64,000 nt of DNA, taken from contig NZ_JAATJG010000011.1 in the NCBI RefSeq assembly GCF_011927765.1, positions 81,620-145,619 of the forward strand, read 5' to 3'. How positions within the stretch are numbered: position 1 is the first letter of the stretch; every line of letters starts with the position of its first letter. The DNA is from Wenyingzhuangia aestuarii (lineage in GTDB: Bacteria; Bacteroidota; Bacteroidia; Flavobacteriales; Flavobacteriaceae). A model generated the notes under the pieces. It made no database searches, had not been told where the DNA came from, and worked only from the letters and a program-made list of their open reading frames with translations. Shown here one piece after another: positions 1 through 9,766 of the stretch. The position numbers and the translations under genes were made by a program.

Positions 1-1235
1 GGGTCACAAATAACGAGGGAGAAAGTGTAAGAGCTGGAGCCCAAGGAGCTCAAGTAATAAATATTACATCAGGAGAGCATTCGGTTAGTTCTGTAGCTGT
101 ACATCCTACAGATCCTTCTATTTGGTATGCTACTTTTTTTAGACAAGAAAAAAGCGGACAGTTTTTGAAATCTACAGATAGTGGAGCCACATGGACTAGT
201 ATAGGAACACCAATTCCAACTCCATGGCCAGTATTGGGAGGTGGAGATCAGGCAGTTCATCAATTAAGCATACAAATAGACAAAGAAAATCCAGATAATA
301 TATATTTCTGTGTACCACGTTCTACTTTAAAGTTAGAATGGGTAGGAGATAGTGTTACAGGCTATGGAATTCACAAATCTACAGATGGAGGAGTTACATG
401 GTCACAACCTAATACAGGTTTACCGGCTTCTTTAGATGTATCTAGATTGGTTATGGATCCTAACAATTCAAGCGTATTATACGCTACCGTAATTAGTGAT
501 GATGGAGGTTTGTTTAAATCTGTAGACAAAGGAGAAACTTGGTCAGAGGTTGCTTCAACTATTTCAATTTCTGGAAATTCAGGAATTAATGATATCCATT
601 TTGCTGTAGATGGTAAAATTTATATTACGGCAGGTTTTAAAAATGAAAGTGAAGACAATGGAGGGGTGTGGGTAAGTGATGATGACATGCTTTCTTGGAC
701 AAAAATATTCGATTATCCTTGGACAAATCGTGTAGAAGTGGCCAAGTACGATGCTAAAACAATCATGGTGTCAACTTTACCAAATAGCAAAGTTGCATTT
801 AAAAATGCGGGAACCTATTTGTCTAAAGACGGAGGAGCTACTTGGATTAAATTTAACAAAGGAAACGGACAATCGGATAGAGTAAATGATATTGCTATAG
901 ATTATACCGTTCCAGGAAAATACTATGCATCTACTAGAGGTAGTGGATGGTATACAGCAATAGATCCTAATCCAAATCCCTCATCATTATTTGTAGATAA
1001 AGAAGTGTTACAAAATAAGTTTTCTGTTTACCCAAATCCTACAAACGGTTTGTTAATAATTAATAAGCTAAAAAAAGGAGATGTGGTTTGTGTTTATAAT
1101 ATGCAAGGAAAATTAATGCTACAAAAAAACAATATAGAAGGATCTATTGATTTGTCTGAATTCAAAAATGGAGTTTATGTGTTGTCTGTTCAAAACAATG
1201 GAAATAAAAATATCAAAAGAATAATCAAAAAGTAA
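1..1235 (+). CDS. Secreted Asp-box beta-propeller protein, 3' part (T9SS cargo)
   Basis: The gene runs in from the left edge: the frame is open from base 3, well before the first internal ATG at 165, so only the C-terminal ~410 residues are present. Visible are Asp-box (BNR) repeats such as STDSGATW, STDGGVTW, SVDKGETW and SKDGGATW, typical of sialidase/sortilin/GH74-type propeller blades. The last ~75 residues (from YPNPTNGLL to the basic end KRIIKK) form a type A T9SS sorting domain, so the protein should be exported and anchored or released at the cell surface. It is a paralog of the C-terminal half of the complete protein at 14565-17816, but lacks that protein's extra domain before the tail. 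The stop is 2 bp from the next sulfatase ATG, so they are co-transcribed. Enzymatic activity is unknown. Confidence 0.85.
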   Translation, partial: VTNNEGESVRAGAQGAQVINITSGEHSVSSVAVHPTDPSIWYATFFRQEKSGQFLKSTDSGATWTSIGTPIPTPWPVLGGGDQAVHQLSIQIDKENPDNIYFCVPRSTLKLEWVGDSVTGYGIHKSTDGGVTWSQPNTGLPASLDVSRLVMDPNNSSVLYATVISDDGGLFKSVDKGETWSEVASTISISGNSGINDIHFAVDGKIYITAGFKNESEDNGGVWVSDDDMLSWTKIFDYPWTNRVEVAKYDAKTIMVSTLPNSKVAFKNAGTYLSKDGGATWIKFNKGNGQSDRVNDIAIDYTVPGKYYASTRGSGWYTAIDPNPNPSSLFVDKEVLQNKFSVYPNPTNGLLIINKLKKGDVVCVYNMQGKLMLQKNNIEGSIDLSEFKNGVYVLSVQNNGNKNIKRIIKK

Positions 1236-1237
1236 AA

Positions 1238-2773
1238 ATGAAGAATAAAGTTGTAACACTTTTAATGTGTTTAGTTGGAGTTGTAGGGAGTGTAAGTGCT
1301 CAAAAAACTAGCAAACCTAATGTAATTGTGGTTTTGGCAGATGATATTGGAACGGGAGATATTTCTTATTACAGAAAAATGCATTCTAATAAAATTATTT
1401 TAGAAACACCTAATATTGACAAGTTAGCCAACCAAGGAGTTGTTTTTACCAATGCCCATGCACCAGCTGCGTTGTGTGCAACTTCTCGTTACGGAATTAT
1501 GACAGGGAATGGTTGTCATCAAAGTCCATTGCCTTGGGGAGTTTGGAGTGCTTATGCAAAATCTGCTTTTACACCCAACCAGTTAACTTTAGGTAAATTA
1601 ATGCAACAGGCAAATTACAAGACTGCATTTTTTGGAAAATGGCATTTAGGAACAAGTTTTTCAGAAAAAGGAAATCCATCAAAAGTATATAAAGAAAGAC
1701 ACGGAAAAGCAATGGAGTTGGATGTAGATATTACCAAAATTGTTGCTGGGGGACCAAAGTACAATGGTTTTGAATACAGTTTAACCCTACCTGCGGGAGT
1801 ACAAGATGTTCCTTATGCTGTGTATGAAAACAGTCAATGGAAACCTTTAGGAAAAGATTCTAAAATAGATGTGATTACCAATCAAAAAATGGAAAGATTA
1901 AATATTCATTTAGATAAAGATGAAGGTTTGGGAGATTCTAATTGGGATCCACATTTAATAGGCCCTTTGTTAGCAAATAATGCGGTTTCTTTTATTAAAG
2001 AAAATGCAAAAAAAGACCAACCATTTTTTATGTATTACTGTTCGCAAGCAGTACACAAACCACATGCTCCGGCCAAAGAGTTAAATGGTGTTAAAATTGC
2101 AGGAACTACACCTTCTAAGCACATGGACATGATTAAGGAATTAGATGTACAAGTGGGAATGATGATAGAGCAGTTAAAAAAAGAAGGGATTTACGAAAAC
2201 ACTGTTTTTGTATTTACATCAGACAACGGAGGGTTGTTGGTAGATAAAAACACAGCAAAATCTGGACATAGAGTAAGCGATATTTACAGAGGGGCTAAAA
2301 ATCAACCTTACGAAGGAGGACATAGAGTTCCGTTTATTGTGTCTTGGCCAAATACCTTAAAAAATAACACCATAAACAAACCTGCTTTAGGTTTAGATAT
2401 TATGGCAACATTAGCAGCTATTACCAATACTAAAATAGAAAAAGGACAAGCGGTAGATTCTTACAACTTGTTGCCTGTTTTAAAGAATCCTAAAAGTGAT
2501 GATATTCATTCTTTCTTAATTGTTCAAGGAGGGTCTGGTAAACAAGGAATTATTATAGAAGATGATTGGAAGTTGATTATCAATTTTGATAAAAAAGATA
2601 AAACATGGAAAAGAAGAACACCTGTTTCTTTATTCAACTTAAAAGATAATATCCAAGAAAAAGAAGCTGGAAATTTAATTAATCATCCAAAATATCAAGA
2701 CAAAGTAAAAGAGTTGTTTGATAAATATAATAGTGTTAGAGATCACAAAACTCCAACAGGAAAACATAGTTAA
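1238..2773 (+). CDS. Family S1 sulfatase (formylglycine-dependent), exported
   Basis: A 511-residue arylsulfatase-fold protein that should hydrolyse sulfate esters on an algal sugar. It has an N-terminal signal peptide (ends near VSAQ, residue 22), the metal-binding LADD motif at ~33-36, and the maturation motif C80-A-T-S-R84 followed by YGIMTG. The textbook motif is C/S-x-P/A-x-R, so threonine at the third position is unusual. Later sulfatase elements include GKWHLG (~135) and FTSDNGG (~325). The sequence resembles S1 exo-sulfatases of porphyran-type loci, but the subfamily is my judgement from memory. It sits 2 bp behind the propeller gene and is followed by GH29, so it probably desulfates oligosaccharides before or after fucosidase/galactosidase action. 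No sulfatase-maturing enzyme is in the window. Confidence 0.9.
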   Translation: MKNKVVTLLMCLVGVVGSVSAQKTSKPNVIVVLADDIGTGDISYYRKMHSNKIILETPNIDKLANQGVVFTNAHAPAALCATSRYGIMTGNGCHQSPLPWGVWSAYAKSAFTPNQLTLGKLMQQANYKTAFFGKWHLGTSFSEKGNPSKVYKERHGKAMELDVDITKIVAGGPKYNGFEYSLTLPAGVQDVPYAVYENSQWKPLGKDSKIDVITNQKMERLNIHLDKDEGLGDSNWDPHLIGPLLANNAVSFIKENAKKDQPFFMYYCSQAVHKPHAPAKELNGVKIAGTTPSKHMDMIKELDVQVGMMIEQLKKEGIYENTVFVFTSDNGGLLVDKNTAKSGHRVSDIYRGAKNQPYEGGHRVPFIVSWPNTLKNNTINKPALGLDIMATLAAITNTKIEKGQAVDSYNLLPVLKNPKSDDIHSFLIVQGGSGKQGIIIEDDWKLIINFDKKDKTWKRRTPVSLFNLKDNIQEKEAGNLINHPKYQDKVKELFDKYNSVRDHKTPTGKHS

Positions 2774-2805
2774 GAATAAAAGATAAAGATTTAAAAGAGA
2801 AATAT

Positions 2806-4365
2806 ATGTTAGGCAAAAAAATCAACAAGTGTTTAATAGCAATAACGGCAGTAAGTACATTTGCTGTTGGAACAATGCAAGGACAGAAAAAAGTAAAAGA
2901 AAATTGGGAATCCATTAGCAAAGTAAACGAATCTCCAGATTGGTTTCAAGATGCTAAGTTTGGGATTTATGCACACTGGGGACCCGTTTCTCAGGCATTT
3001 GAAGGAACAGACCCTAATAAATTTTATGCAGGTTGGCATGGAATGAAAATGTACGAAGACGGTAAAAAAGTTCCTACAAAAAATGGAAAGCCAACAAGCA
3101 ACTTTAAACACCAAGTAGAAAAATTTGGAGACCCTGCAGAGTTTGGATATAAGAAATTTATAGAAAACTTTAACCCATCAGGATTTGATGCCAAAAAATG
3201 GGCCGATTTATTTGCGGCTTCGGGAGCTAAATTTGCTGGACCTGTAGCTATGCATCACGATAACTTTGCCATGTGGAACGCAAAATCTACACGTTGGAAT
3301 TCTATGAGTTATGGAGGGATAGATCCATCGGCAGCCTTAAAAAAAGAAATAGAAGCTAGAGGTTTAAAATTTATGGGGTCTTTTCACCATGCATTTACTT
3401 GGCAATATTTTGCACCTGCTCATAAATATGGAGGAATAGATCCTAAGGATTATGATTTATATACAAGTCCACACGAATTAAATTCTATGACACCAGACAA
3501 GCGTTTTTACAAAGAATGGTGGGCTAAATTAAAAGAATTTATTGATGTGTATCAGCCAGATTTAGTTTGGTTTGACTGGTGGTTAGAAAACATGGACGAA
3601 AAAATTCGTCAAAAGTTTTTGGCTTACTATTATAATAAAGGAAAAGAATGGGGTAAAGATGTAGTGGTTTGTTACAAAGAAACTACGTTTCCAGAAAATA
3701 CAGCAGTAAAAGATTACGAAAGAGGTAGACCTAACCAACCAAAACATGATGTTTGGTTAACAGATACTTCTCCAGGAGCTTGGTTTTATAGACCTGGGGT
3801 AAAGTTTAAATCGCCAAATGAGTTAATTGATATTTTAATTGACATTGTTTCTAAAAATGGATGTATGTTGTTAAACGTACCACCAAACCCTGATGGAACT
3901 ATTCCAGATGTAATGGTAAACTTACTAACAGATATGGGAGGATGGTTAAAAATAAATGGAGAAGCTATTTATGGAACTAGACCTTGGACTATTTTTGGAG
4001 AAGGACCAACACGTTTACCAGAAGGAGGACATAAGGTTGAAAAAATTAAAATTGCTTATAAAAATAAGGATATTCGTTTTACTAAAAAGTCTGATAAAAT
4101 ATTCTATGCTTTAGTAATGGATCAACCAGATGGAGAAACAGTTATTAAATCTTTAAGCACTCAATTAGGAGTTTTAAATTCAAAAATTGAAAAAATTGAA
4201 TTGTTAGGAAGCTCAGAAAAAGTAACTTGGGAAAGAAATAACGATGGTTTGGTAATTAAAGCACCAAAAACAATGCCGTCTGACTACGCATTGGCATACA
4301 AAATTACCTTAGAAGGATATGTAGAAAATCAAATTGGTGGGGCTGTAGATGCTCACGTAGAATAA
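2806..4365 (+). CDS. GH29 alpha-L-fucosidase/alpha-L-galactosidase family protein
   Basis: A 519-residue GH29 retaining glycosidase. It has an N-terminal signal peptide (to about residue 27, MQGQ), the family signature FGIYAHWG (52-59), the substrate-pocket motif HHDNFAMW (150-157) and the likely nucleophile Asp257 in LVWFDWW. A C-terminal beta domain follows at ~400-500. GH29 enzymes release terminal alpha-L-fucose, and some release the stereochemically similar alpha-L-galactose. The nearby complete L-galactose operon makes L-galactose a real alternative here. The gene is 32 bp after the sulfatase and in the same transcript, which ends at the hairpin at 4389-4422. It is a divergent paralog of the GH29 at 20683-22224; the pocket motif differs (HHDNFAMW here, HHDGFAMY there), which may mean different linkages or sugars. 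Confidence 0.9.
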   Translation: MLGKKINKCLIAITAVSTFAVGTMQGQKKVKENWESISKVNESPDWFQDAKFGIYAHWGPVSQAFEGTDPNKFYAGWHGMKMYEDGKKVPTKNGKPTSNFKHQVEKFGDPAEFGYKKFIENFNPSGFDAKKWADLFAASGAKFAGPVAMHHDNFAMWNAKSTRWNSMSYGGIDPSAALKKEIEARGLKFMGSFHHAFTWQYFAPAHKYGGIDPKDYDLYTSPHELNSMTPDKRFYKEWWAKLKEFIDVYQPDLVWFDWWLENMDEKIRQKFLAYYYNKGKEWGKDVVVCYKETTFPENTAVKDYERGRPNQPKHDVWLTDTSPGAWFYRPGVKFKSPNELIDILIDIVSKNGCMLLNVPPNPDGTIPDVMVNLLTDMGGWLKINGEAIYGTRPWTIFGEGPTRLPEGGHKVEKIKIAYKNKDIRFTKKSDKIFYALVMDQPDGETVIKSLSTQLGVLNSKIEKIELLGSSEKVTWERNNDGLVIKAPKTMPSDYALAYKITLEGYVENQIGGAVDAHVE

Positions 4366-4388
4366 TTAAAATCACATGGAATAATCAT

Positions 4389-4422
4389 AAAGTCACTCAA
4401 AATAAATATCTTGAGTGACTTT
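4389..4422 (+). terminator. Hairpin between GH29 and second sulfatase
   Basis: A perfect 12-bp stem, AAAGTCACTCAA (4389-4400) with TTGAGTGACTTT (4411-4422), 10-nt loop, flanked by a short T run. It ends only 14 bp before the ATG of the next sulfatase, so it should either end the first transcript or act as a partial terminator setting sulfatase expression. Confidence 0.7.
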
Positions 4423-4436
4423 CTATATTTAATATT

Positions 4437-6290
4437 ATGAACAAAAGATTAATACTTTTTACAATTCTTGTTTTTCAAGGACTAACTTGGAATAAGATAA
4501 ATGCACAAACTACAGACAAACCTAATATTGTATGGGTTGTTTCAGAAGACAATTCTAAACATTATATGAGTTTGTTTGATGAGCACGGAGTTGCAGTACC
4601 TAACATAGAAGCGTTGGCAAAAGATGGACTTACGTATACCAGAGCGTTCTCTAACACTCCTGTTTGTAGTGCAGCAAGATCTACACTAATTTCAGGTTCT
4701 TATGGCCCAAGACTGGCATCACACTACCATAGAAGATTGGCAGAAGTTCCTTTGCCAGAAGGTGTGCAAATGTATCCAGCTTATTTAAAACAAGCAGGAT
4801 ATTATACCGTTAACAATGCTAAGGAAGACTACAATATTATTAAGCCAGATGGGGTGTGGGATGTGTCCTCTAAAAAAGGAACATGGAGAAATAGAAAAAA
4901 AGGACAACCCTTTTTTTACGTACATAACATAGGAACAACGCATGAAGGTCATTTGCATTTTTCTAAAGAGTATATGGAGTCTCACAAAACAAAAAATAAT
5001 CCAGAAACTGTTTTTGTACAACCCAATCATCCACAAACGGAATTGTTTAAGTACACCAATGCTTTTTATAGAGATGATATTCAAAGAATGGATAAAGAAG
5101 TTGGTGATGTTGTAGCAAAGCTTAAAGAAGATGGTCTGTTAGAAAATACATTTATTTTTTACTACGGAGATCATGGTGGAGTGTTGCCTGGGAGTAAAGG
5201 CTATATAAATGAGGTTGGAGTACACGTACCTTTGGTTGTATATATACCCTCAAAATATCAGCATTTGGCTGATGCTAAAAAAGGAAGCAAAGTAAATGGA
5301 TTTGTGAATTTTATAGACTTTGGACCTACAATTATGAATTTAGCAGGTGTTAAAACTCCAAAAGGAATGGATGGAAAACCATTTTTAGGAAAAGGTGTTA
5401 CAGCTAAAGAAGTAGCAAAAAGAGATGAAACTTTTAGTTATGCAGATCGTTTTGATGAGAAGTATGACATGGTTAGAGCAGTTAGAAAAGGAAAATATAA
5501 ATACATTAGAAACTATCAGCCTTTTAATTTTGATGGATTAATGAATGATTACCGTTACAAGCAACTAGCTTATCAAGAATGGTATGATTTGTATAAGCAG
5601 GGAAAGTTAAACAAAATCCAATCTCAGTTTTTTGAAACAAAGCCATTAGAAGGTTTGTACGATGTAGAAAACGATCCTTTTGAAACTAACAACTTAGCAG
5701 ATAATCCTGAATATGCAAAAACGTTAAAGAGTTTACGTAAGAATTTAATAAAACGAGAACTTTGCATGCCAGATTTGTCTTTTTATCCAGAGTTTTACTT
5801 AATTAAACATGCGTTTAAAAATCCTGTAAAGTTTGGTCAAGACCATAAAAAAGACATTAAAAGATATTTAAAAATAGCAAACCTATCTTTGTTAGATTAT
5901 AGCAAAGCAGCTCCTAAGCTTAAAAAAGCTTTAGAATCTACAGATCCTTGGGGTCGTTATTGGGCATTAATAGTGTGTAGTAGTTTTAAAAACAAAGCAA
6001 AAGACATGATTGCTGTTGCTAAAAAAATAGCAAACAACGATAATGAACAAATCAATAGAGTTAGAGCAGCAGAATTTTTAGGTTTAATAAAAGTACAAAA
6101 TCCGGTAAATGTAATGACCAATGCATTGTATGGTACAAAAGATAGTGCAGAAGCTTTATTAATTTTAAACTCTATTGTATTAATGCAAGACGGATATAAC
6201 TATTCATTTACTATTCAAACCTCTAAAATAGATGTTGAGGTAGCTAATGACAAACAAGTTATAAGAAGATTAGCTTATTTAAGTAAATAA
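4437..6290 (+). CDS. Family S1 sulfatase with C-terminal helical extension
   Basis: A 617-residue formylglycine-dependent sulfatase with a signal peptide (to ~NAQ, residue 24). The maturation motif is C77-S-A-A-R81, an accepted C-x-A-x-R form, followed by STLISGSYG. Metal-site elements are SEDN (~37-40) and YYGDHGG (~240). After the catalytic domain (~residues 25-455) is a ~150-residue helical, HEAT-like extension (LKKALESTDPWGRYWAL onward), as in sulfatases resembling heparan-sulfatases (S1_8-like, from memory). It differs clearly from the upstream sulfatase, so the substrate probably carries sulfate in at least two chemical settings. A hairpin lies just before its start and a strong terminator after it. 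Confidence 0.88.
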   Translation: MNKRLILFTILVFQGLTWNKINAQTTDKPNIVWVVSEDNSKHYMSLFDEHGVAVPNIEALAKDGLTYTRAFSNTPVCSAARSTLISGSYGPRLASHYHRRLAEVPLPEGVQMYPAYLKQAGYYTVNNAKEDYNIIKPDGVWDVSSKKGTWRNRKKGQPFFYVHNIGTTHEGHLHFSKEYMESHKTKNNPETVFVQPNHPQTELFKYTNAFYRDDIQRMDKEVGDVVAKLKEDGLLENTFIFYYGDHGGVLPGSKGYINEVGVHVPLVVYIPSKYQHLADAKKGSKVNGFVNFIDFGPTIMNLAGVKTPKGMDGKPFLGKGVTAKEVAKRDETFSYADRFDEKYDMVRAVRKGKYKYIRNYQPFNFDGLMNDYRYKQLAYQEWYDLYKQGKLNKIQSQFFETKPLEGLYDVENDPFETNNLADNPEYAKTLKSLRKNLIKRELCMPDLSFYPEFYLIKHAFKNPVKFGQDHKKDIKRYLKIANLSLLDYSKAAPKLKKALESTDPWGRYWALIVCSSFKNKAKDMIAVAKKIANNDNEQINRVRAAEFLGLIKVQNPVNVMTNALYGTKDSAEALLILNSIVLMQDGYNYSFTIQTSKIDVEVANDKQVIRRLAYLSK

Positions 6291-6313
6291 TTTTTAATAA
6301 AATAACTAGTTGT

Positions 6314-6349
6314 AAAAGTCCCTTAAGACGTAAGTTTTAAGGGACTTTT
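6314..6349 (+). terminator. Intrinsic terminator after second sulfatase
   Basis: A perfect 13-bp stem, AAAAGTCCCTTAA with TTAAGGGACTTTT, 10-nt loop, followed by GTTTTTG. It separates the sulfatase gene from the SusC transcript. Confidence 0.8.
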
Positions 6350-6518
6350 GTTTTTGGGTAATAAATATTAATAGAATAGATGTTTTTTTTAAGTAAAATA
6401 TAATTTTATCTTGTTTTTATTGGGTTTGTAAGGGTTTATTAGAGGATTTGTTGTAATAGATGAAACATATATATCTTCATTTTACACATATGGTTCTTTG
6501 CTGAACTTTAAATCTCAT

Positions 6519-6545
6519 CAACTTTGAGGTATTAAACTAACTTAA
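6519..6545 (+). promoter_or_regulatory. Putative promoter/leader of the SusC-SusD operon
   Basis: The string ACTTTGAGGTATTAAAC just upstream of SusC nearly matches ACTTTGAGATACTAAAC upstream of the lipoprotein gene at 13834. TTTG-containing elements are typical of Bacteroidota -7 boxes. Two unrelated genes of one PUL sharing this string suggests a shared promoter. No -33 element was clear, so this is tentative. Confidence 0.35.
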
Positions 6546-6557
6546 AACTTTATACAA

Positions 6558-9500
6558 ATGCATAAGGAAATACAAGAAAAGCTTTTGTTGAAAAACAGAG
6601 CATCTGTTTTAAAATCTTTTGCAGCAATTCTGCTCCTGTTTTTTATGGGAACTACAGTGGGTTTTGCGCAACAAAAGACGATTACAGGTCTAGTTCTTAA
6701 TAAAAATAACGAACCCTTGTTAGGAGTTAATGTTCTGGTAAAAGGAACAAACAAAGCTGCTATTTCAGATTTTGATGGGAATTATTCAATTAAGGCAAAA
6801 AAGAATGATGTAATTGTGTTTTCATCATTAGGTTATAAAACATCGGAAAAAAAAGTTTTTAACAACAATCAAATTAATGTAACCTTAGAAGATAATACTA
6901 CGGAACTAGATGAGGTGGTAGTAGTAGGTTATGGTACTCAGAAAAAGAAAGAAATAACTGGAGCAGTTGTAAGTGTAAAATCTGAGGTTTTAGAAAAAAC
7001 AACTACATCAGACATTGGTACGGCTTTACAAGGTCAGGTTGCCGGGGTTAATGTTACAGCAAGTTCTGGAGAGCCAGGTTCACAATCTAATATTGTAATT
7101 AGAGGATATAGTTCTGTAATGGATGGTCAAAATAGTCCATTATATGTAGTAGACGGAATCCCATATGATAACGATCCACAATTAAGTATTAGTGAAATTG
7201 AAACTATTGATATTTTAAAAGATGCTGCATCTGCATCTATTTATGGTACACGTGGTGCAGGAGGAGTTATTTTAATTACAACCAAACAAGGTAAAGAAGG
7301 ACAGATGGATATTCGTATCAATTCAGAATACGGAGTTCAGAAAATTACTTCAGGAATTGATTTAATGTCATCGGAACAGATTACTTATTTAGATATTATG
7401 AGAGGTTCTTTAACTTCTAATAAGCCAGAAGGATCAATAAATGGAAATATTCATAGAAATTCTACTTGGTTAACAAACGATACAGATTTAGGTAAAATTA
7501 TTTTAAATGATTTAGCTTCTGTTCAAAACCATTCTTTAAACTTATCGGGAGGTAGACAAGGGTTAACTTATAACTTTAATGCAAACATGTTTCAGCAAGA
7601 AGGGATTATGATTAATTCAGAATTTGAACGTTTAAACCTTAGAGCAAATACCAAGTTTACAAAAGGGAAATGGAAAGTAACTACAGGATTAACGTTTCAG
7701 AAAAGTCAGCAAACCAAACCCAACTATAATTTATTAACTAAAGTATATGATTATCGTCCATATCAACCAGATGTAGATTTAAATGCAGATCAATTAGAGA
7801 ATGCAGTGGAAGAAGGAGATACTTCAAATACAATAAAAAATTTAGGAGGTGTTGTAAGAACTTTAAAAACGGTTGAAGATGTTAATGGAGTAAATTCAGC
7901 AGCAAATACTCAAATAGATTATCAAGTAAATAAAGATTTTACAATTTCTGCTAGAGGTGGAGCTTTTTATTCTTTTAGTAAAGGAGTAAAAATTATACCA
8001 AAATTTGATTTGTTTGATGAAGCTGGAGAATTAATTCCACCAAACCCTTGGGACGTAACCTCTAATAGAACAACTGTTCAAAATTCTTCTAAATTAACTT
8101 TTGAAGCCATTGCAAATTATAAAAAGAAAATAGGGAAAAACAATTTTCAGTTTATGGTTGCTAACTCTATTCAGAAATCAACAAACGAATATTTCTATGC
8201 AGAGAAAAAAGACAATGCAAATGTTGATATTTTAGTTTTTGATGGATATACTTCTAGCGATTTAATTGTTTCTAACGGAAGAGACTTTACAAAAACATTA
8301 ATAGGATATTTAGGAAGAGTACAATACAATTACGATGGTAAGTATATGTTAAGTGCAAGTTTACGTAGAGATGGATCTTCTCAGTTTAGTGATCAAAATA
8401 GATGGGGATGGTTTCCATCTATGTCTGTAGGTTGGAACGTTTCTGATGAAATTTTTTGGGAACCAATTAAAGAGGTCGTAAATGCATTTAAAATTAGAGC
8501 TAGTTATGGTTCTACAGGTAATGATAGATTTAGTCCCTATAGCAATCAAGCAGTAGTAAACCTAGGACAAGATTATGTTTTTGGAAGTGCAGATACTAGT
8601 TTGAGTTCTACATCAGAAGAAGTAGCCTTAGGAACTACTCAAGAAGAATACGCTAACGAAAATGTTAAATGGGAAACTTCAATAGAACGTAACTTAGGAT
8701 ATGACTTAAGTTTCTTTCGAAACAAATTAATGATCTCTACAGATTATTATAGAAGTGAAAAAAGAGATTTGTTATTTAATGTTGTAAATCCACCATCAAC
8801 AGGAGTGTCTGGAGGAAATAGAAATAGTGTTTTAAATGTAGGAAACATGTCTAATGTTGGTGTGGAGTATGCTGTAAAATATAGACATAGAAGTAAGAAA
8901 GGATTCTCTTGGAATACTTCTTTAACCTATACTCAAAATACCAACATGGTTACCAAAACAAGTCCAAATAACCCAATTATTTATCTAGATAACAGTCATA
9001 TATCAGACAAATCTACTAGAGAATTAGTAACGGTAATTACCGAAGGTTACGAAGCTGGAGCATTCTTTTTACGAGAAACAGATGGAATTATTAAAACCAA
9101 TGAAGAATTAATAGAGTATCAAAAAATTGTACCAACAGCAAAATTAGGACAATTAAAATATATTGATCAAAATGGAGATGGACAAATAAACCAAGATGAT
9201 AAGAAGTATATGGGAAGTGGAGTTCCAGATTTTGAAATGGGATTAAATTTTAATGCCAATTATAAAAACTTTGATTTTTCTATGCAGTGGTATGGTGCCT
9301 TTGGAGGAAAAGTAATGAATGGTAGTAAAGCATATGCTTACCAAGCAGGAGTACATAAAGACTTGTATTATTCTTGGACAGAAACAAATCCTACATCAAA
9401 TATACCTTGGTACGATGGAGGAGCAGACAATATTTCTTACAGAGGAGGTTCAGATTATTTTTTAGAAGATGGTTCTTTTGTAAGATTAAGAAACGTTTCT

Positions 9501-9710
9501 GTTGGATATTCTATTCCTAAAAAAGACTTAGCAAAATTAGGAATTAGTAAGTTAAGATTTTACGTACAAACACAAAACCCAATAACTATTACTAAATATT
9601 CTGGATTCAATCCAGAAGTTGGTAATAATGGTTTAAGTACAAGAGGTATAGACAAAGGAACGTATCCTATTTCTTCACAGTATAAGGCTGGTTTACAGCT
9701 TCAATTTTAA
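6558..9710 (+). CDS. SusC-like TonB-dependent outer-membrane glycan transporter
   Basis: A 1050-residue SusC-family receptor that should import oligosaccharides across the outer membrane with TonB energy. After the signal peptide (to ~GFAQ) come a carboxypeptidase-D-regulatory-like domain (ITGLVLNKNNEPLLGVNV, ~40-115), the region DEVVVVGYGTQKKKEITGAV leading into the plug (plug core ~130-240, with the SIYGTRGAGGVILITTKQG signature), and a ~800-residue beta-barrel ending in the aromatic-terminated strand GLQLQF. It is followed 17 bp later by SusD, the standard pair. It is only distantly similar to the second SusC (58714-61797), which suggests the two loci import different oligosaccharides. Confidence 0.95.
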   Translation: MHKEIQEKLLLKNRASVLKSFAAILLLFFMGTTVGFAQQKTITGLVLNKNNEPLLGVNVLVKGTNKAAISDFDGNYSIKAKKNDVIVFSSLGYKTSEKKVFNNNQINVTLEDNTTELDEVVVVGYGTQKKKEITGAVVSVKSEVLEKTTTSDIGTALQGQVAGVNVTASSGEPGSQSNIVIRGYSSVMDGQNSPLYVVDGIPYDNDPQLSISEIETIDILKDAASASIYGTRGAGGVILITTKQGKEGQMDIRINSEYGVQKITSGIDLMSSEQITYLDIMRGSLTSNKPEGSINGNIHRNSTWLTNDTDLGKIILNDLASVQNHSLNLSGGRQGLTYNFNANMFQQEGIMINSEFERLNLRANTKFTKGKWKVTTGLTFQKSQQTKPNYNLLTKVYDYRPYQPDVDLNADQLENAVEEGDTSNTIKNLGGVVRTLKTVEDVNGVNSAANTQIDYQVNKDFTISARGGAFYSFSKGVKIIPKFDLFDEAGELIPPNPWDVTSNRTTVQNSSKLTFEAIANYKKKIGKNNFQFMVANSIQKSTNEYFYAEKKDNANVDILVFDGYTSSDLIVSNGRDFTKTLIGYLGRVQYNYDGKYMLSASLRRDGSSQFSDQNRWGWFPSMSVGWNVSDEIFWEPIKEVVNAFKIRASYGSTGNDRFSPYSNQAVVNLGQDYVFGSADTSLSSTSEEVALGTTQEEYANENVKWETSIERNLGYDLSFFRNKLMISTDYYRSEKRDLLFNVVNPPSTGVSGGNRNSVLNVGNMSNVGVEYAVKYRHRSKKGFSWNTSLTYTQNTNMVTKTSPNNPIIYLDNSHISDKSTRELVTVITEGYEAGAFFLRETDGIIKTNEELIEYQKIVPTAKLGQLKYIDQNGDGQINQDDKKYMGSGVPDFEMGLNFNANYKNFDFSMQWYGAFGGKVMNGSKAYAYQAGVHKDLYYSWTETNPTSNIPWYDGGADNISYRGGSDYFLEDGSFVRLRNVSVGYSIPKKDLAKLGISKLRFYVQTQNPITITKYSGFNPEVGNNGLSTRGIDKGTYPISSQYKAGLQLQF

Positions 9711-9766
9711 TCTTAAAACTGACGAAGATGGATATTATTTATAAAACACATAAAACAATTTTAGCA

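Noticed and set aside
9728..9766. Upstream in-frame ATG of SusD
   Set aside because: It adds 13 non-signal residues before a clean lipoprotein signal that starts at 9767.
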